A DNA stretch of 64,000 nt from Fulvimarina endophytica (GTDB lineage Bacteria > Pseudomonadota > Alphaproteobacteria > Rhizobiales > Rhizobiaceae), in assembly GCF_003403015.1 (NCBI RefSeq), contig NZ_QURL01000004.1, forward strand, positions 522,968 through 586,967, read 5' to 3'. This document shows positions 26,057-35,751 of the stretch, in pieces (positions within the stretch are counted from its first letter, which is position 1; every line of letters starts with the position of its first letter). The notes under the pieces are model-generated. The model made no database searches. It saw nothing but the letters and a program-made list of their open reading frames with translations, and was not told the origin of the DNA. The position numbers and the translations under genes are program-made.

Positions 26057-26830
26057 TCAGCGCCCCAGACTGAACACCATCTCGATCGCGGCGGAGCGCG
26101 TGAGTTCGCCCGCCTCGATCGGCACGCCCGCATCCGCGCTCTCGGCCGCCATGCGCATCATCGGCGCCTCCACCGGACGGTAGCCGGACGAGGGCTCGGA
26201 GATCGAGACGAGATCGCCGAGCGGCACCCCCGCCGCCTCGGCATAGAGCGCGGCCTTGGCCTTGCCGTCCGCCACCGCATTGCGGCGCGCCTCCGACAGG
26301 AGCGCTTCGTCGTCCGAGATCTGGAAGCGGACATCGCCGCCCTCGTTGACCCCTTCGGCGACGGCTTTGTCGAGGAACTCGCCCACCTTCGCGATGTCGC
26401 GGACCGTGACGACCAGCGTGTTGCTCGCATCGTAGCCGACGATCTCCATGGACTGGCCAGCGTCCTGCCGCGTCGGATCGGGCTGTCGATATCGCGGCCG
26501 GATCTGGATGGTCGCGGTCTGAAGATCCCTGTCGCCGGCGCCGAGTTCGCGCATGGCGGAAATCACGCCGCGCATGCTCTCGCTCGCCGCGTCGACGGCG
26601 GCCTTGGCGCTGTCGCCCTGCGCCAGGACGGAAAAGGTCAGCACCGCCTCGTCCGGCCGTGCCCTCGCCTCGCCATGGCCGGAAACGGAAATGGTGCGCT
26701 CGCGCGCCTCTCGCGCCGCCGGTTCCTGGGCGAGCGCCGTCTGCGGCAGCGCGGTCGCGGGAAGCGACAGAGCGAGCGCCATCGCGACCGTGAGGGCCTT
26801 CGAACGGTTCGTCCTGATCGGGTCTGGCAT
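26057..26830 (-). CDS. SIMPL-domain periplasmic protein (DUF541)
   Basis: A 257-residue exported protein. The Sec signal ends around ALAQ. The mature protein starts with the SIMPL pattern RTISVSGHGEARARPDEAVLTF and continues with NTLVVTVRDIAKVGEFLDKAV. Homologues include the 26-kDa periplasmic immunogenic protein of Brucella and oligomeric envelope-stress proteins. The start at ATG 26830 is chosen because AAGGA lies 9 nt upstream. An alternative ATG at 26848 adds six residues. Confidence 0.82.
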   Translation of the reverse strand: MPDPIRTNRSKALTVAMALALSLPATALPQTALAQEPAAREARERTISVSGHGEARARPDEAVLTFSVLAQGDSAKAAVDAASESMRGVISAMRELGAGDRDLQTATIQIRPRYRQPDPTRQDAGQSMEIVGYDASNTLVVTVRDIAKVGEFLDKAVAEGVNEGGDVRFQISDDEALLSEARRNAVADGKAKAALYAEAAGVPLGDLVSISEPSSGYRPVEAPMMRMAAESADAGVPIEAGELTRSAAIEMVFSLGR

Positions 26831-27016
26831 GGGTCTCGTTCCTTGCATGCGGGTTCCTGCGGATCATCGCCGGGCGAGCGGCCCGGCGGCGCCAGAGCGG
26901 GCGGCAACCATGGCGATTTGAGGACGCCGGCGAACTTTCCCCGAGACAGGCCGCAGGGCGCGTCCCCGACGCAAGACGGATTGCCGTCCGTCACGGTTCG
27001 GCTTATTCAAATCCTC

Positions 27017-27535
27017 ATGGCCACGAAGTCTCCCCGTCTTTTCGTCCTCAGACACGCCCACTCCTCCTGGGCGCTGCCGGGACAGCGCGACCACCAGCGG
27101 GTTCTGGACGAGCGGGGACGGCGCGACGCCGAACGGCTGGCCGACGAATTGAAGGACGAGGCGATCGAGATCGACAGCGTCCTGTGCTCGACCGCGGCGC
27201 GGGCGCGCGAAACCTTCGAGATCGCAAAGCCCGCTTTCGCCCGGATCGGCAAGACGACGTTCACCGACGATCTCTACGCCTTCGGCCCCGAGGCCTATGT
27301 CGCCGCCATCGAGGCGGAAACGGATGCCAGCACCATTCTTGTCGTCGGCCACAATCCGATGATCGAGGATTTCGCGCTCTCGCTCGTCGGTACGGACAGC
27401 AAGGCCTACCAGAAGCTGCGCGAAGGACTGCCGACCTGCGGTTTCGCGGAATTTGCCTGCGAGGACGGCTTTGCGACCATGGCGAAAGGCGGGGCGAGCC
27501 TCAGCCGCCTGCTTCTGCCGCGAGAGATGGCTTAA
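27017..27535 (+). CDS. SixA-like histidine phosphatase
   Basis: A 172-residue phosphoglycerate-mutase-fold phosphatase. The catalytic motif is LRHAHSSW near residue 11, which in this family reads RHA/G-x-S. A second His is in VVGHNPMIEDF around residue 112. Short members like this resemble SixA, which removes phosphate from His-phosphotransfer domains. The real substrate is unknown. Start at ATG 27017. Confidence 0.82.
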   Translation: MATKSPRLFVLRHAHSSWALPGQRDHQRVLDERGRRDAERLADELKDEAIEIDSVLCSTAARARETFEIAKPAFARIGKTTFTDDLYAFGPEAYVAAIEAETDASTILVVGHNPMIEDFALSLVGTDSKAYQKLREGLPTCGFAEFACEDGFATMAKGGASLSRLLLPREMA

Positions 27536-27646
27536 GGCTTCCCGGCACGGGTGCGAGGCACGGGTGTGAGGCTCCAGGGCGTCGCAGCGGCGGGTCCTGC
27601 CCCCTATATGATCCTCGCGACCTGAACCCATGCCGAGCCTTGCCCC

Positions 27647-29104
27647 ATGACATCATTTGCCGACGAGGCGCGTATCGCGTTCGACAACCTCGCCGACAGG
27701 ACCTCCGATCTCATCAACCCGACCGTGAGGCTCGGCGTGACGGGCCTGTCGCGGGCCGGCAAGACCGTGTTCATCTCGGCCCTCGTCCACAATCTCCTGC
27801 ATGGCGGACGGCTGCCGCTGTTCTCGCCCGCCGCCGGAGACCGGATCGCGCGCACCTATCTGGAGGAACAGCCGGACGACGCGGTGCCGCGCTTCCAGTA
27901 CGAGGATCACATCGCTCGCCTCCTCGACGAGCGGGACTGGCCGAACTCCACCCGCGCGATCTCCGAATTGCGGCTGACCATCGAATACGAGTCGGCGTCG
28001 GGCTGGTCCCGTCTCTTCTCGCGCGGCAAGCTCTCCATCGACATCGTCGACTATCCGGGTGAATGGCTCCTCGACCTGCCGCTGATCGACAAGAGTTTCG
28101 CGACCTTCTCGGCCGAATCCATCGAGAGGGCGCGCCTGCCGGGTCGCCGGCAGATCGCCGGCGAGTTCCTCGCCGCGCTGGACGCCGTGGACCCCGCCGC
28201 CCCGATGGACGAGCCGACGGCCCAGCGCCTGTCGCGCGCCTTCTCGGCCTATCTGACCGCTGCGCGCTCCGATAACACGGCCCTCTCGACGCTTCCGCCG
28301 GGGCGCTTCCTGATGCCCGGCGACCTCGAAGGCTCGCCCGCCCTGACCTTCGCGCCGATCCCCGCTGCGAAAGACGGCAGCTATCCGAAATCCTCCCTCG
28401 GCGCGGTCCTCGAACGGCGCTACGAGGCCTATAAGACGGTCGTCGTCAAACCCTTCTTTCGCGATCACTTCGCACGGCTCGACCGGCAAATCCTCCTCGT
28501 CGACGCGCTCCAGGCGATCAATGCGGGACCGGAGGCCGTCCGCGACCTCGAGATCGCGCTCGCCGACATCCTCAGATGCTTCCGGCCGGGCCGGTCGAGC
28601 TGGCTGAGCTCTCTCCTTTCGCGCCGGATCGACCGGATCCTCGTCGCCGCAACCAAGGCCGACCACCTCCACCGCGAAAGCCACAGGCGGCTCGAGGCGG
28701 TCGTGCGCCGCCTCGTCGACGGAGCGGTGAAGCGGGCCGATTTTTCCGGTGCCGAGACGCAGGTCATCGCCATGGCGGCGATCCGGGCGACCCGCGAGGC
28801 GCGGATCGAGGATCGTGGCGAAGATCTGCCGGTGATCGTCGGCGTGCCCCAGGCAGGCGAGCGGATCGGCGAGGAGACCTTCGACGGCCGGCGCGAGACC
28901 GCGATCTTCCCCGGCGACCTGCCGAAGGACCCGGGCGTTCTCTTCACCGATGCGGACGGCAAGGCGGAACGGGCCGATCCCATCCGCTTCGTCCGCTTCA
29001 GGCCGCCCCGGCTCGAACGCACGGATGAGGGCCTCACCCTTTCCCTTCCCCATATCCGCCTCGACCGGGCGCTCGAATTCCTCGTCGGGGACCGGCTGAA
29101 ATGA
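27647..29104 (+). CDS. ycjX: YcjX-family P-loop ATPase/GTPase-like protein
   Basis: A 485-residue member of the YcjX (DUF463) family. The P-loop GLSRAGKTVF lies at about residue 36 and an IVDYPGEWLLDLPL segment near 120 corresponds to Walker B/switch II. Later VAATKADHLHRES resembles the base-recognition TKxD motif. The family is stress-linked, but its function is unproven. It overlaps the next gene by 4 bp, a pairing with the YcjF-like partner conserved across proteobacteria. Confidence 0.88.
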   Translation: MTSFADEARIAFDNLADRTSDLINPTVRLGVTGLSRAGKTVFISALVHNLLHGGRLPLFSPAAGDRIARTYLEEQPDDAVPRFQYEDHIARLLDERDWPNSTRAISELRLTIEYESASGWSRLFSRGKLSIDIVDYPGEWLLDLPLIDKSFATFSAESIERARLPGRRQIAGEFLAALDAVDPAAPMDEPTAQRLSRAFSAYLTAARSDNTALSTLPPGRFLMPGDLEGSPALTFAPIPAAKDGSYPKSSLGAVLERRYEAYKTVVVKPFFRDHFARLDRQILLVDALQAINAGPEAVRDLEIALADILRCFRPGRSSWLSSLLSRRIDRILVAATKADHLHRESHRRLEAVVRRLVDGAVKRADFSGAETQVIAMAAIRATREARIEDRGEDLPVIVGVPQAGERIGEETFDGRRETAIFPGDLPKDPGVLFTDADGKAERADPIRFVRFRPPRLERTDEGLTLSLPHIRLDRALEFLVGDRLK

Positions 29105-30174
29105 GCGAGACCGATCCCCACCGCCGTCGCCCCCAAGCCTTCCGGGTCCCGGGCGAGGGCGAGACGCACGAAGCGGCAACCGATCCCATGATCGACCGCG
29201 CCCCGCGCAGTCCGCGCGCGATCGCTACGATCGAAGCCCTCGAATTCGAACCGGACGAGGCGATCGACGACGATCTGAAGAATCTGCCGGCCACGGCAGC
29301 GCCCCGGCGCAGGCGCTTCTCCTTCGCGAAGATCGCCCTTGCGGCCCTCGGAACGCTGATCTCCCTCGGCATCGGCCTCTGGGTGGACGCACTGGTGCGC
29401 GATCTCTTTTCCCGGTCGGACTGGCTCGGCTGGGCCGCCCTGTCGGTGGCGGGCCTGCTGCTCTTCGCGGTTCTCGGCATCGTTGCGCGCGAGATCCTCG
29501 GCCTCATGCGTCTGTCCGCGGTGGAGAAGGACCGGCGGGCCTCCGAGGCCGCGTTCCATGCCAACAGCCGCGAGGAGGCGAACCGCGCCGTCGCGCGGCT
29601 CGACGCGATCGTCTCGAGCCGGCCGGAGACCGCGGCCGGACGCGCCAGGCTGCGCGATCTTCGCGACGAGGTGATCGACGGCGCCGACCTCATCCGCATC
29701 GCCGAGCGCGACGTTCTCGGCCCGCTCGACGCGCAGGCCCTCGCCCTCGTTCTCGCCACCGCCAAGCGCACATCGGTCGTCACCGCCGTCAGCCCGCGCG
29801 CGATCGTCGACGTCTCCTATGTCCTGTTCGAGAGCGTGAAGCTGATCCGGCGCATGTCCGAACTCTACGGCGCACGTCCGGGCACCCTCGGCCTCATCCG
29901 CCTCACCCGCGACGTGGTGGCGCATCTCGCCGTCACCGGATCGATCGCGATCGGCGACGATCTCGTCGCCCAGCTCCTTGGACACGGCGTTGCCGCCAAG
30001 GTTTCGGCGCGGCTCGGAGAGGGCATCGTGAACGGGCTTCTGACCGCCCGCATCGGCATCGCGGCGATGGATCTGTGCCGCCCCTTCCCCTTCATGACGC
30101 GGGAGCGGCCCAAGCTCCGCGACGTCCTTTCGGAGCTGACGAGCTTTGCTTCCCGGCAGGGCCGCAAGGTGTGA
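29101..30174 (+). CDS. YcjF/TIGR01620-like inner-membrane protein
   Basis: A 357-residue protein: a charged N-terminal region (about 1-70), then two transmembrane helices (about 75-98 and 107-130), then a long soluble C-terminal domain with the GSIAIGDDLVAQLLGHGVAAK segment. It is the constant partner of YcjX and is coupled to it by an ATGA overlap (29101-29104). It likely anchors YcjX at the inner membrane. The start is fixed by the overlap. Confidence 0.85.
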   Translation: MSETDPHRRRPQAFRVPGEGETHEAATDPMIDRAPRSPRAIATIEALEFEPDEAIDDDLKNLPATAAPRRRRFSFAKIALAALGTLISLGIGLWVDALVRDLFSRSDWLGWAALSVAGLLLFAVLGIVAREILGLMRLSAVEKDRRASEAAFHANSREEANRAVARLDAIVSSRPETAAGRARLRDLRDEVIDGADLIRIAERDVLGPLDAQALALVLATAKRTSVVTAVSPRAIVDVSYVLFESVKLIRRMSELYGARPGTLGLIRLTRDVVAHLAVTGSIAIGDDLVAQLLGHGVAAKVSARLGEGIVNGLLTARIGIAAMDLCRPFPFMTRERPKLRDVLSELTSFASRQGRKV

Positions 30175-30182
30175 TCATTTGA

Positions 30183-30220
30183 GCGAAGCGACTGACTCCT
30201 TTTTGCAATTGTCGCTTTGC
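30183..30220 (+). terminator. stem-loop after the ycjX-ycjF pair
   Basis: GCGAAGCGAC (30183-30192) and GTCGCTTTGC (30211-30220) pair with one mismatch over 10 bp. The 18-nt loop contains five T. It lies 9 bp beyond the stop codon. It has no downstream T-run, so it may be a terminator or an mRNA 3'-end structure. Confidence 0.4.
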
Positions 30221-30297
30221 CAAGGCTCGGTTAACCATTCGGGCGGATAGTTCGAGCAATGTTCGGAAGCCTTGCTTCAAGCCCGGAAGGTTCATCC

Positions 30298-30834
30298 ATG
30301 TCGCGTCTGAAGACCCTCGGTCTCGCCACCCTCGTCGCCTTCGGCGCGCTCGCCTCCGGCCCGGCTGCGGCCAATGGCGACAAGACCTTCTTCCGTCAGG
30401 CGGTCGGCAAATGGGCCGGTCCCGGCGAGATCGTCGCGGGCAAGTACAAGGGCACCAAGTTCACCTGCACCTTCGATGGATTGCAGCATTCCCAGAAGCT
30501 CGGAATGGTGCTCGACGGCTCCTGCCGCGTCGGCCTCTTCGCCCAGCCCATGCGAGCCGAGGTGGTCCAGGCCGGCAAGTCCTATCGCGGCGCGTTCCAG
30601 GACGGCGCCAAGGGCAAGGGCCTCGACATCGTCTCGGGCGAGATCCAGGGCAACAAGATGGTGGTCGGCCTCGACCGCGCTCAGCTGAAGGGTGCGATGG
30701 TCGCGCGCCTCTCCGATCCCGACTCCATGGCGATCACGGTGTCCGTGCGGGTCGCCGATCAGCTCGTCCCGGTCATCGGCATGAACCTGAAGCGCTCGGG
30801 CGCGAGCCGCCAGTCCAGCCTCGAACAGCGCTGA
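30298..30834 (+). CDS. secreted conserved hypothetical protein
   Basis: A 178-residue protein with a Sec signal (cleavage near GPAAAN, about residue 25). The mature part has two cysteines, in KFTCTFDG and DGSCRVGLF, that could bridge. It is otherwise a mixed beta-rich sequence of the type found in periplasmic proteins of Hyphomicrobiales. The start at ATG 30298 has GGAAGG 7 bp upstream. No enzyme motif is visible. It is followed by a good terminator, so it is probably monocistronic. Confidence 0.72.
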   Translation: MSRLKTLGLATLVAFGALASGPAAANGDKTFFRQAVGKWAGPGEIVAGKYKGTKFTCTFDGLQHSQKLGMVLDGSCRVGLFAQPMRAEVVQAGKSYRGAFQDGAKGKGLDIVSGEIQGNKMVVGLDRAQLKGAMVARLSDPDSMAITVSVRVADQLVPVIGMNLKRSGASRQSSLEQR

Positions 30835-30903
30835 TCTCGGCCATCTCGATATCGGGCTCGTGACGCCCGGTAGCCGAGTTCCTCGATCCCGATTCCACGA
30901 GAA

Positions 30904-30940
30904 AGCCGTGGCCTCCAGCCTGGAGACCACGGCTCTTTTC
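30904..30940 (+). terminator. rho-independent terminator
   Basis: A long stem (AGCCGTGG and CCACGGCT with an inner CTCCAG/CTGGAG) and a tiny loop, followed by CTTTTC. It lies 70 bp after the secreted-protein gene. Confidence 0.85.
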
Positions 30941-31011
30941 ATTCCGGTGCTGCGGGTCGGACCTTGTCGCTCGTCCGCTACCTGCTGCTGATCGATCAAT
31001 CCCGGATCCGA

Positions 31012-31344
31012 TCAGTCCGACGTCTTGCCGGGAACGAGTTCCTCGTCGCCGTCCGCCATATCGTTGTCCTCATCCGTGGACTGGGCGGCGACCGGACGCT
31101 CCTCGGAGCTCTCCATTCCGGCATCCGTGGTGGGCGTTGCGACCGCTGCGCCGTCCGCCTCGCCCATATCGGTATCGGTGTCCTCGCCCTGAACCTGCTC
31201 GCCGCCGACGCCGTTCGCCTCGTCGGACGTGCCGAGGCTCTCGGAGCCCGGAACGATCTCCTCCGCGTTCTGGGCCGAGGCCGGAATGGCGAAGGTGGAG
31301 GCCGAGAGAAGTGCGGCGGAGAAGAGTGCAGCTGCTTTTTTCAT
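31012..31344 (-). CDS. small acidic secreted protein, unknown function
   Basis: A 110-residue protein. After a 24-residue signal (cleavage after ASAQ), the mature protein is nearly all low-complexity and strongly acidic, with runs of Asp, Glu, Gly and Ser and no cysteine. It is likely disordered. No family is recognised. The clean Lys/hydrophobic signal peptide supports a real gene. It could be a cation-binding or structural envelope peptide. Confidence 0.6.
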   Translation of the reverse strand: MKKAAALFSAALLSASTFAIPASAQNAEEIVPGSESLGTSDEANGVGGEQVQGEDTDTDMGEADGAAVATPTTDAGMESSEERPVAAQSTDEDNDMADGDEELVPGKTSD

Positions 31345-31539
31345 GACTGATCCCGTTCGTTCTCAAGGTGCGCGGTGGGCACCGTTCCTATCGGATGCCA
31401 GCGCCAGGCCCCGGACGGGCCGACGCGGTTTCGCATCCGTCATCCTTGAGGCAACACGCGGGAGGAGCGATCGTTCAGCACGAAACCGTTAGCCGGCCAC
31501 GATCCGCCGGCTTGCAAGGCCCGGTCGGGGGGTCGCGTC

Positions 31540-34230
31540 TCAACGTTCGGCAAGCGCCGATTTCAGCGCGTAGAGGGCGTCCAGCGCCTCGCGCGGCGTC
31601 AACCGGTCAGGGTCGATCCCGCGCAGGAGTTCGGCCACCGGATCGGGCTCGGCGCGCGTCTCGGCTTCCTCGGCACGTCTGACGGCCGCCGAGAACAGCG
31701 GCAGGTCGTCGAGGAACATGCCCCGGCTGTCGCGCTGGTCATGGCGCTCCAGTTCGGCGAGCACCGCCTTGGCGCGCATGACGACGGATTTCGGCAGGCC
31801 CGCGAGCTTGGCGACCTGGATCCCGTAGGACCGGTCGGCCGCGCCCGGGCCGACCTCGTGCAGGAAGACCACGTCGCCGCGCCATTCCTTCACGCGCATG
31901 GTCACGTTCGACAGGCGTTCGAGCCGGTCGGACAGCGCCGTCATCTCGTGGAAATGGGTGGCGAAGAGCGAGCGGCAGCGATTGACCTCGTGCAGGTGCT
32001 CGACCGCCGCGAACGCGATCGACAACCCGTCATAGGTCGCCGTACCCCGCCCGATCTCGTCAAGGACGACGAGGGCCCGTTCGCCGGACTGGTTGAGGAT
32101 GGCGGCCGTCTCGACCATTTCGACCATGAAGGTGGATCGGCCCTCGGCGAGCTCGTCCGAGGCGCCGACGCGCGAGAACAGCCGGTCGACCACGCCGATA
32201 TGGGCCGAGCGCGCCGGCACATAGGCGCCGATCTGGGCGAGGATCGCGATCAGCGCGTTCTGGCGCAGGAATGTGGACTTGCCGCCCATGTTCGGGCCGG
32301 TGACGAGCCAGATCGCCCCGGCATCCGCCTGGCGTCCGGGCGGGGAGAGGTCGCAGTCATTGGCCACGAAGCTGTGCCCCTGGGCCTCCGCGAGGGCCGC
32401 CTCCACCACTGGATGGCGCCCTCCATCGATGCGGAAGGCGAGGCTGTCGTCGACGCGCGGGCGGCTCCAGTCCTGCGAAACCGCGAGTTCGGCGAGGGAT
32501 GCGGCGACGTCGATCGCACCCAGCGCGCTCGACGCCGCCTGGAGCGCTTCGGCCTGCCGGACGGCGGCCGCCGACAGTTCGTCGAAGACCCGCAATTCGA
32601 TGCGCAGCGCATCCTCGCCGGAATTGACGATGCGCTCCTGAAGCTCGGCGAGTTCGCGCGTCGTGAAGCGCATGGCCGAGGCGAGCGTCTGGCGATGGAT
32701 GAACTGGTGGCTCCCCTCGCCCGCCATCAGCGCCTTGCCATGGGTCTCGTTCATCTCGACGAAGAAACCGAGGACGTTGTTGTGCTTGATCTTCAGCGCC
32801 CGGATGCCGGTCTCCTCGACGAGACGGCCCTGAAGCTCGGCGACGAAGCGGCGGGCGTCCTCGCGCAGGGTGCGGGCCTCGTCGAGCTCGCGGATCGCGC
32901 CTTCGCGCACGAAGCCGCCGTCGCGTTTCAAAAGCGGCGCCTCCTCGCCGAGCATCATGCGCAGCGTTTCGGTCAGCTCACCGGGAAGCGCCCTCAGGGC
33001 GTCGGTGCATCCGGCAAGTTCGGCAGGCAGGTCCGCGCCGAGGATCCCGGCGATCTCCGCCGCGCCTTCGAGGCCCGCTCGGATCGCCAGGAGATCGCGC
33101 GGGCCGCCGCGATCGAGCGCGAGACGCGAGAGCGCGCGCTCGATATCGGGCACCGCGCCGAGGCGGCGGCGGATCTCCTCGCGCAGGCCCGCCGCCTCGA
33201 CGAAATGGGAGACCGAGGCCTGGCGCTCGCCGATCGCGCGCGGATCGGTGAGCGGGCTCGACAGGCGGCTCGCCAGAAGCCGGCCGCCGACGCCGCTGCG
33301 CGTGCGGTCGATCACCGAGAGGAGGCTTCCCTTGCGCCCGCCATGGACCGAACGCTGAAGTTCGAGGGAGGCGCGGGTCGCCGGGTCGATCTCCATGGTC
33401 TCGCCGGCAAGGCGCCGCTCGGGTCGGCGCAGGGCCGGGCGCGCGGCGAGCTGCGTCTTGCCGAGATAGGCGATGAGGGCAGCGGCGGCGGAGAGTTCGG
33501 CCCGCGAGAAATCGCCGAACCCGTCGAGGGCGCCAACCTCGAAGAAGGCCGCGATCCGGCTTGCTGCCGTCGCCGCATCGAAGAGCGGCTGGGGCTCGGG
33601 CCGGGCGCGCCGCCCGAGCCGGCGGAAGAGCGGCGCGAAGGCTTCGTCCCGGTAGAGCGGATCGGCGACGATCACCTCGGAGGGCTCGATCGCGGCGAGA
33701 TCGGCCTCCATACGCTCCGCCGTGGTGGCCGAAAGAAGGAAGGTGCCGGTTGACAGATCCGTCCAGGCGAGCGCGAATTCGGCGTTGCGCCCCTTGCCGC
33801 CGAGCCGCGTCAGGGCGGCCAGGTGATTGCCCCGGCCCGGCTGGAGCAGCGCTTCCTCGGTGATGGTGCCGGGCGTGACGAGGCGAACGACATCGCGGCG
33901 CACCACCGATTTCGATCCGCGCTTCCTCGCCTCGGCCGGGTCTTCCAGCTGTTCGCACACGGCGATGCGATGGCCGAGCGCGATCAGCTTCTGGAGATAG
34001 TCGTCGGCCGCGTGGATAGGCACGCCGCACATGGGGATGTCCTCGCCCAGATGCTTGCCGCGCTTGGTGAGCGTGATGCCGAGGGCGCGGGAGGCTTCCT
34101 CGGCATCGTCGAAGAAGAGTTCGTAGAAATCGCCCATCCGATAGAACAGGAGGCAATCGGGATTGGCCGCCTTGATCTCGATATATTGCGCCATCATCGG
34201 CGTGGGGGCGGACTGGGGCGCAGCTGACAT
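31540..34230 (-). CDS. mutS: DNA mismatch repair protein MutS
   Basis: An 896-residue MutS. The mismatch-recognition motif GDFYELFF (Phe-x-Glu wedge) is near residue 33. The lever and clamp domains follow, then the ATPase with Walker [22 protein letters not shown] (Walker B and following loop) and FATHFHEMT. The length and domain order are normal for a bacterial MutS1. It works with MutL in replication-error repair. It is transcribed alone. The start [16 protein letters not shown] is typical for the group. Confidence 0.97.
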   Translation of the reverse strand: MSAAPQSAPTPMMAQYIEIKAANPDCLLFYRMGDFYELFFDDAEEASRALGITLTKRGKHLGEDIPMCGVPIHAADDYLQKLIALGHRIAVCEQLEDPAEARKRGSKSVVRRDVVRLVTPGTITEEALLQPGRGNHLAALTRLGGKGRNAEFALAWTDLSTGTFLLSATTAERMEADLAAIEPSEVIVADPLYRDEAFAPLFRRLGRRARPEPQPLFDAATAASRIAAFFEVGALDGFGDFSRAELSAAAALIAYLGKTQLAARPALRRPERRLAGETMEIDPATRASLELQRSVHGGRKGSLLSVIDRTRSGVGGRLLASRLSSPLTDPRAIGERQASVSHFVEAAGLREEIRRRLGAVPDIERALSRLALDRGGPRDLLAIRAGLEGAAEIAGILGADLPAELAGCTDALRALPGELTETLRMMLGEEAPLLKRDGGFVREGAIRELDEARTLREDARRFVAELQGRLVEETGIRALKIKHNNVLGFFVEMNETHGKALMAGEGSHQFIHRQTLASAMRFTTRELAELQERIVNSGEDALRIELRVFDELSAAAVRQAEALQAASSALGAIDVAASLAELAVSQDWSRPRVDDSLAFRIDGGRHPVVEAALAEAQGHSFVANDCDLSPPGRQADAGAIWLVTGPNMGGKSTFLRQNALIAILAQIGAYVPARSAHIGVVDRLFSRVGASDELAEGRSTFMVEMVETAAILNQSGERALVVLDEIGRGTATYDGLSIAFAAVEHLHEVNRCRSLFATHFHEMTALSDRLERLSNVTMRVKEWRGDVVFLHEVGPGAADRSYGIQVAKLAGLPKSVVMRAKAVLAELERHDQRDSRGMFLDDLPLFSAAVRRAEEAETRAEPDPVAELLRGIDPDRLTPREALDALYALKSALAER

Positions 34231-34544
34231 CTTCGCTCGCTCGCGGACGGACGGTTCTCGGAAGGGCTCGAAGGCGAAAGCGCCGATCGGTCACGGGTTT
34301 AAAGAAAGCTCGGGTCCGGCGAAAGGGACGGGACCGGTCTATCAACGGTTTCGAGCCCGCAGGCCCGCGCAGACGTGAGCTGCGCAGGCATCGCCCGTCA
34401 CCTGCGCCGTTGCAAATCTGCACCGCTTCGCACGAAGGCGCGGGGCCCGGCCGGAACCGCTCAGCGTCTATTCATCTTCCCAAGGTCAGAACGTATATTC
34501 GGGAGCCAAGCGGCGTTCCAGCCCGAATGCTTCAGGAGTTTCGC
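34231..34544. other. 314-bp intergenic region between mutS and a divergent small gene
   Basis: This should hold the promoters for mutS (minus) and the DUF1236-like gene (plus). A GGAAC at 34453 lacks a matching EcfG -10 element. I recognise no specific site or gene. Confidence 0.4.
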
Positions 34545-34823
34545 ATGAACCGTTTCACGATCGCACTTGCCGCATTGCTCGCTTCCGCCGTCGTCGCGGT
34601 GCCGGCGAACGCCCAGTCGAGCGTCAGCGTCGTTCAGTTCGCGACGAGCAATCCGGTTCCCGATGCCAATATGCAGAACGAGCCCTCGCTCGGCGCGTCG
34701 GTTCCCTCCTCGGTGTCTCTGACCCAGGTCGATGGCGCGCCGAACTTCGGCTATTTCTATTATCGCGGCATGCCGGTGATCGTCGACCTGCGCACCCGCG
34801 CGATCGTCAAGATCGGCAACTGA
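34545..34823 (+). CDS. DUF1236-like small secreted protein
   Basis: A 92-residue protein starting at ATG 34545 with CAGGAG upstream. It has a signal peptide (residues 1-23, cleavage after ANAQ). The end, YYRGMPVIVDLRTRAIVKI, matches the repeat unit of the DUF1236 family, whose members are small periplasmic proteins common in Hyphomicrobiales. The function is unknown. Only one repeat unit is present. Confidence 0.7.
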   Translation: MNRFTIALAALLASAVVAVPANAQSSVSVVQFATSNPVPDANMQNEPSLGASVPSSVSLTQVDGAPNFGYFYYRGMPVIVDLRTRAIVKIGN

Positions 34824-34837
34824 TCCAAGCGCCCGCG

Positions 34838-35359
34838 TCAGAGGTCGAGGACGAGCACCCGACCGGGATCGGCCGGACGCGGCAGGACGATCCGCCCGGC
34901 CTCGACCGGGCGGTAGCCGAGAGGCGCGTAATAGGAGCGGTCGCCGACGAGATAGATCGCGGAAAACCCCTCGCGGCGCGCGGCATCGGCCGCATTGCGC
35001 ATCAGGAGCTTGCCGATCCCCCTGCCCTTCAGGTGCGGGCGAACGGCGAGCGGTCCGAGCATCAGGGCCAGTCCGCCATCGTTCGGAAGGCGCGTCAGGC
35101 GCACCGAGCCGACGATCGCGCCCGGAAGGACGGCCACGGCACAGAGGCTCTCGACGACCGGATGAAGCTCGCGCACCCGCTCGGCGGCACGCGCGAACCG
35201 CCCCGGCCCGAACGCCTCGCTGGACAGGGCCTCGACATCCGCGGCATCGCCCGGCTCCTCCCTTCGGATCACGAGATCGGCGAGAGGCGGCACGGGAGCC
35301 GGTCCGCGAGAGGGCGTCGCATCGGCAGGATGTCCGGCCTCGGTTCTGAAAGCTGTCAT
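34838..35359 (-). CDS. GNAT-family N-acetyltransferase
   Basis: A 173-residue acetyltransferase of the predicted YhbS-like type. The acetyl-CoA loop is HLKGRGIGKLL in the second half. The segment LGPLAVRP just before it and YYAPLGYRPVEAG near the end are family hallmarks. The substrate is unknown. It is convergent with the DUF1236-like gene 14 bp away. Confidence 0.83.
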   Translation of the reverse strand: MTAFRTEAGHPADATPSRGPAPVPPLADLVIRREEPGDAADVEALSSEAFGPGRFARAAERVRELHPVVESLCAVAVLPGAIVGSVRLTRLPNDGGLALMLGPLAVRPHLKGRGIGKLLMRNAADAARREGFSAIYLVGDRSYYAPLGYRPVEAGRIVLPRPADPGRVLVLDL

Positions 35360-35751
35360 GGGTCGTCATTCGGATCGGGGGGATCGCCTCTCGGCGATCG
35401 CGACCGCCATGCCGGCGGCAGGCGAAGGGCTGCGAACAAGGGGAGATCCTTGCCTCAGGCCTGTCGTCGTCGCTGCCCGCCCCGTCTCATGAAGATCTCC
35501 GGCCGTTTTCCGCAAGGACCGAAGGCCCCGCCACCGCACCGGCATGCCCGCTGCCGGGCTCCGATGGTCCGCTCCAAGCTTTAGCAGCCGGCCTAAGGGT
35601 CGTCCACCGGGTTCCCGCCGACCTTCCGGAGGCCCCTCGCCGGTGCGATGAACCGAAACGCACGGTTTCTTCATGGAACGGCCGGCTTCGCCGCGCGGTT
35701 GCCCCTCGTCAGGAACACGAACGGGCCGCATGGCGGCCGAAGGAGACGTCC
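35360..35751. other. 392-bp non-coding region upstream of the GST-like gene
   Basis: It carries the promoter regions of two divergent genes. The only possible site I see is the weak EcfG-like element listed separately. No gene, repeat or strong terminator is visible. Confidence 0.4.
35675..35700 (+). promoter_or_regulatory. possible EcfG (general stress sigma) promoter, imperfect
   Basis: GGAAC, then 16 nt, then CGGTT, against the alphaproteobacterial EcfG consensus GGAAC-N16/17-CGTT. It lies about 52 bp upstream of the glutathionyl-hydroquinone reductase-like gene, a plausible stress gene. The -10 part is imperfect. Confidence 0.22.

Noticed and set aside
31741..33753. A 670-codon plus-strand open frame opposite mutS
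   Set aside because: Antisense shadow of mutS with low-complexity charged composition. MutS is complete with all its ATPase motifs.
34453..34477. A GGAAC motif as EcfG promoter for the DUF1236-like gene
   Set aside because: At the correct spacing of 16-17 nt there is no CGTT-like -10 element.
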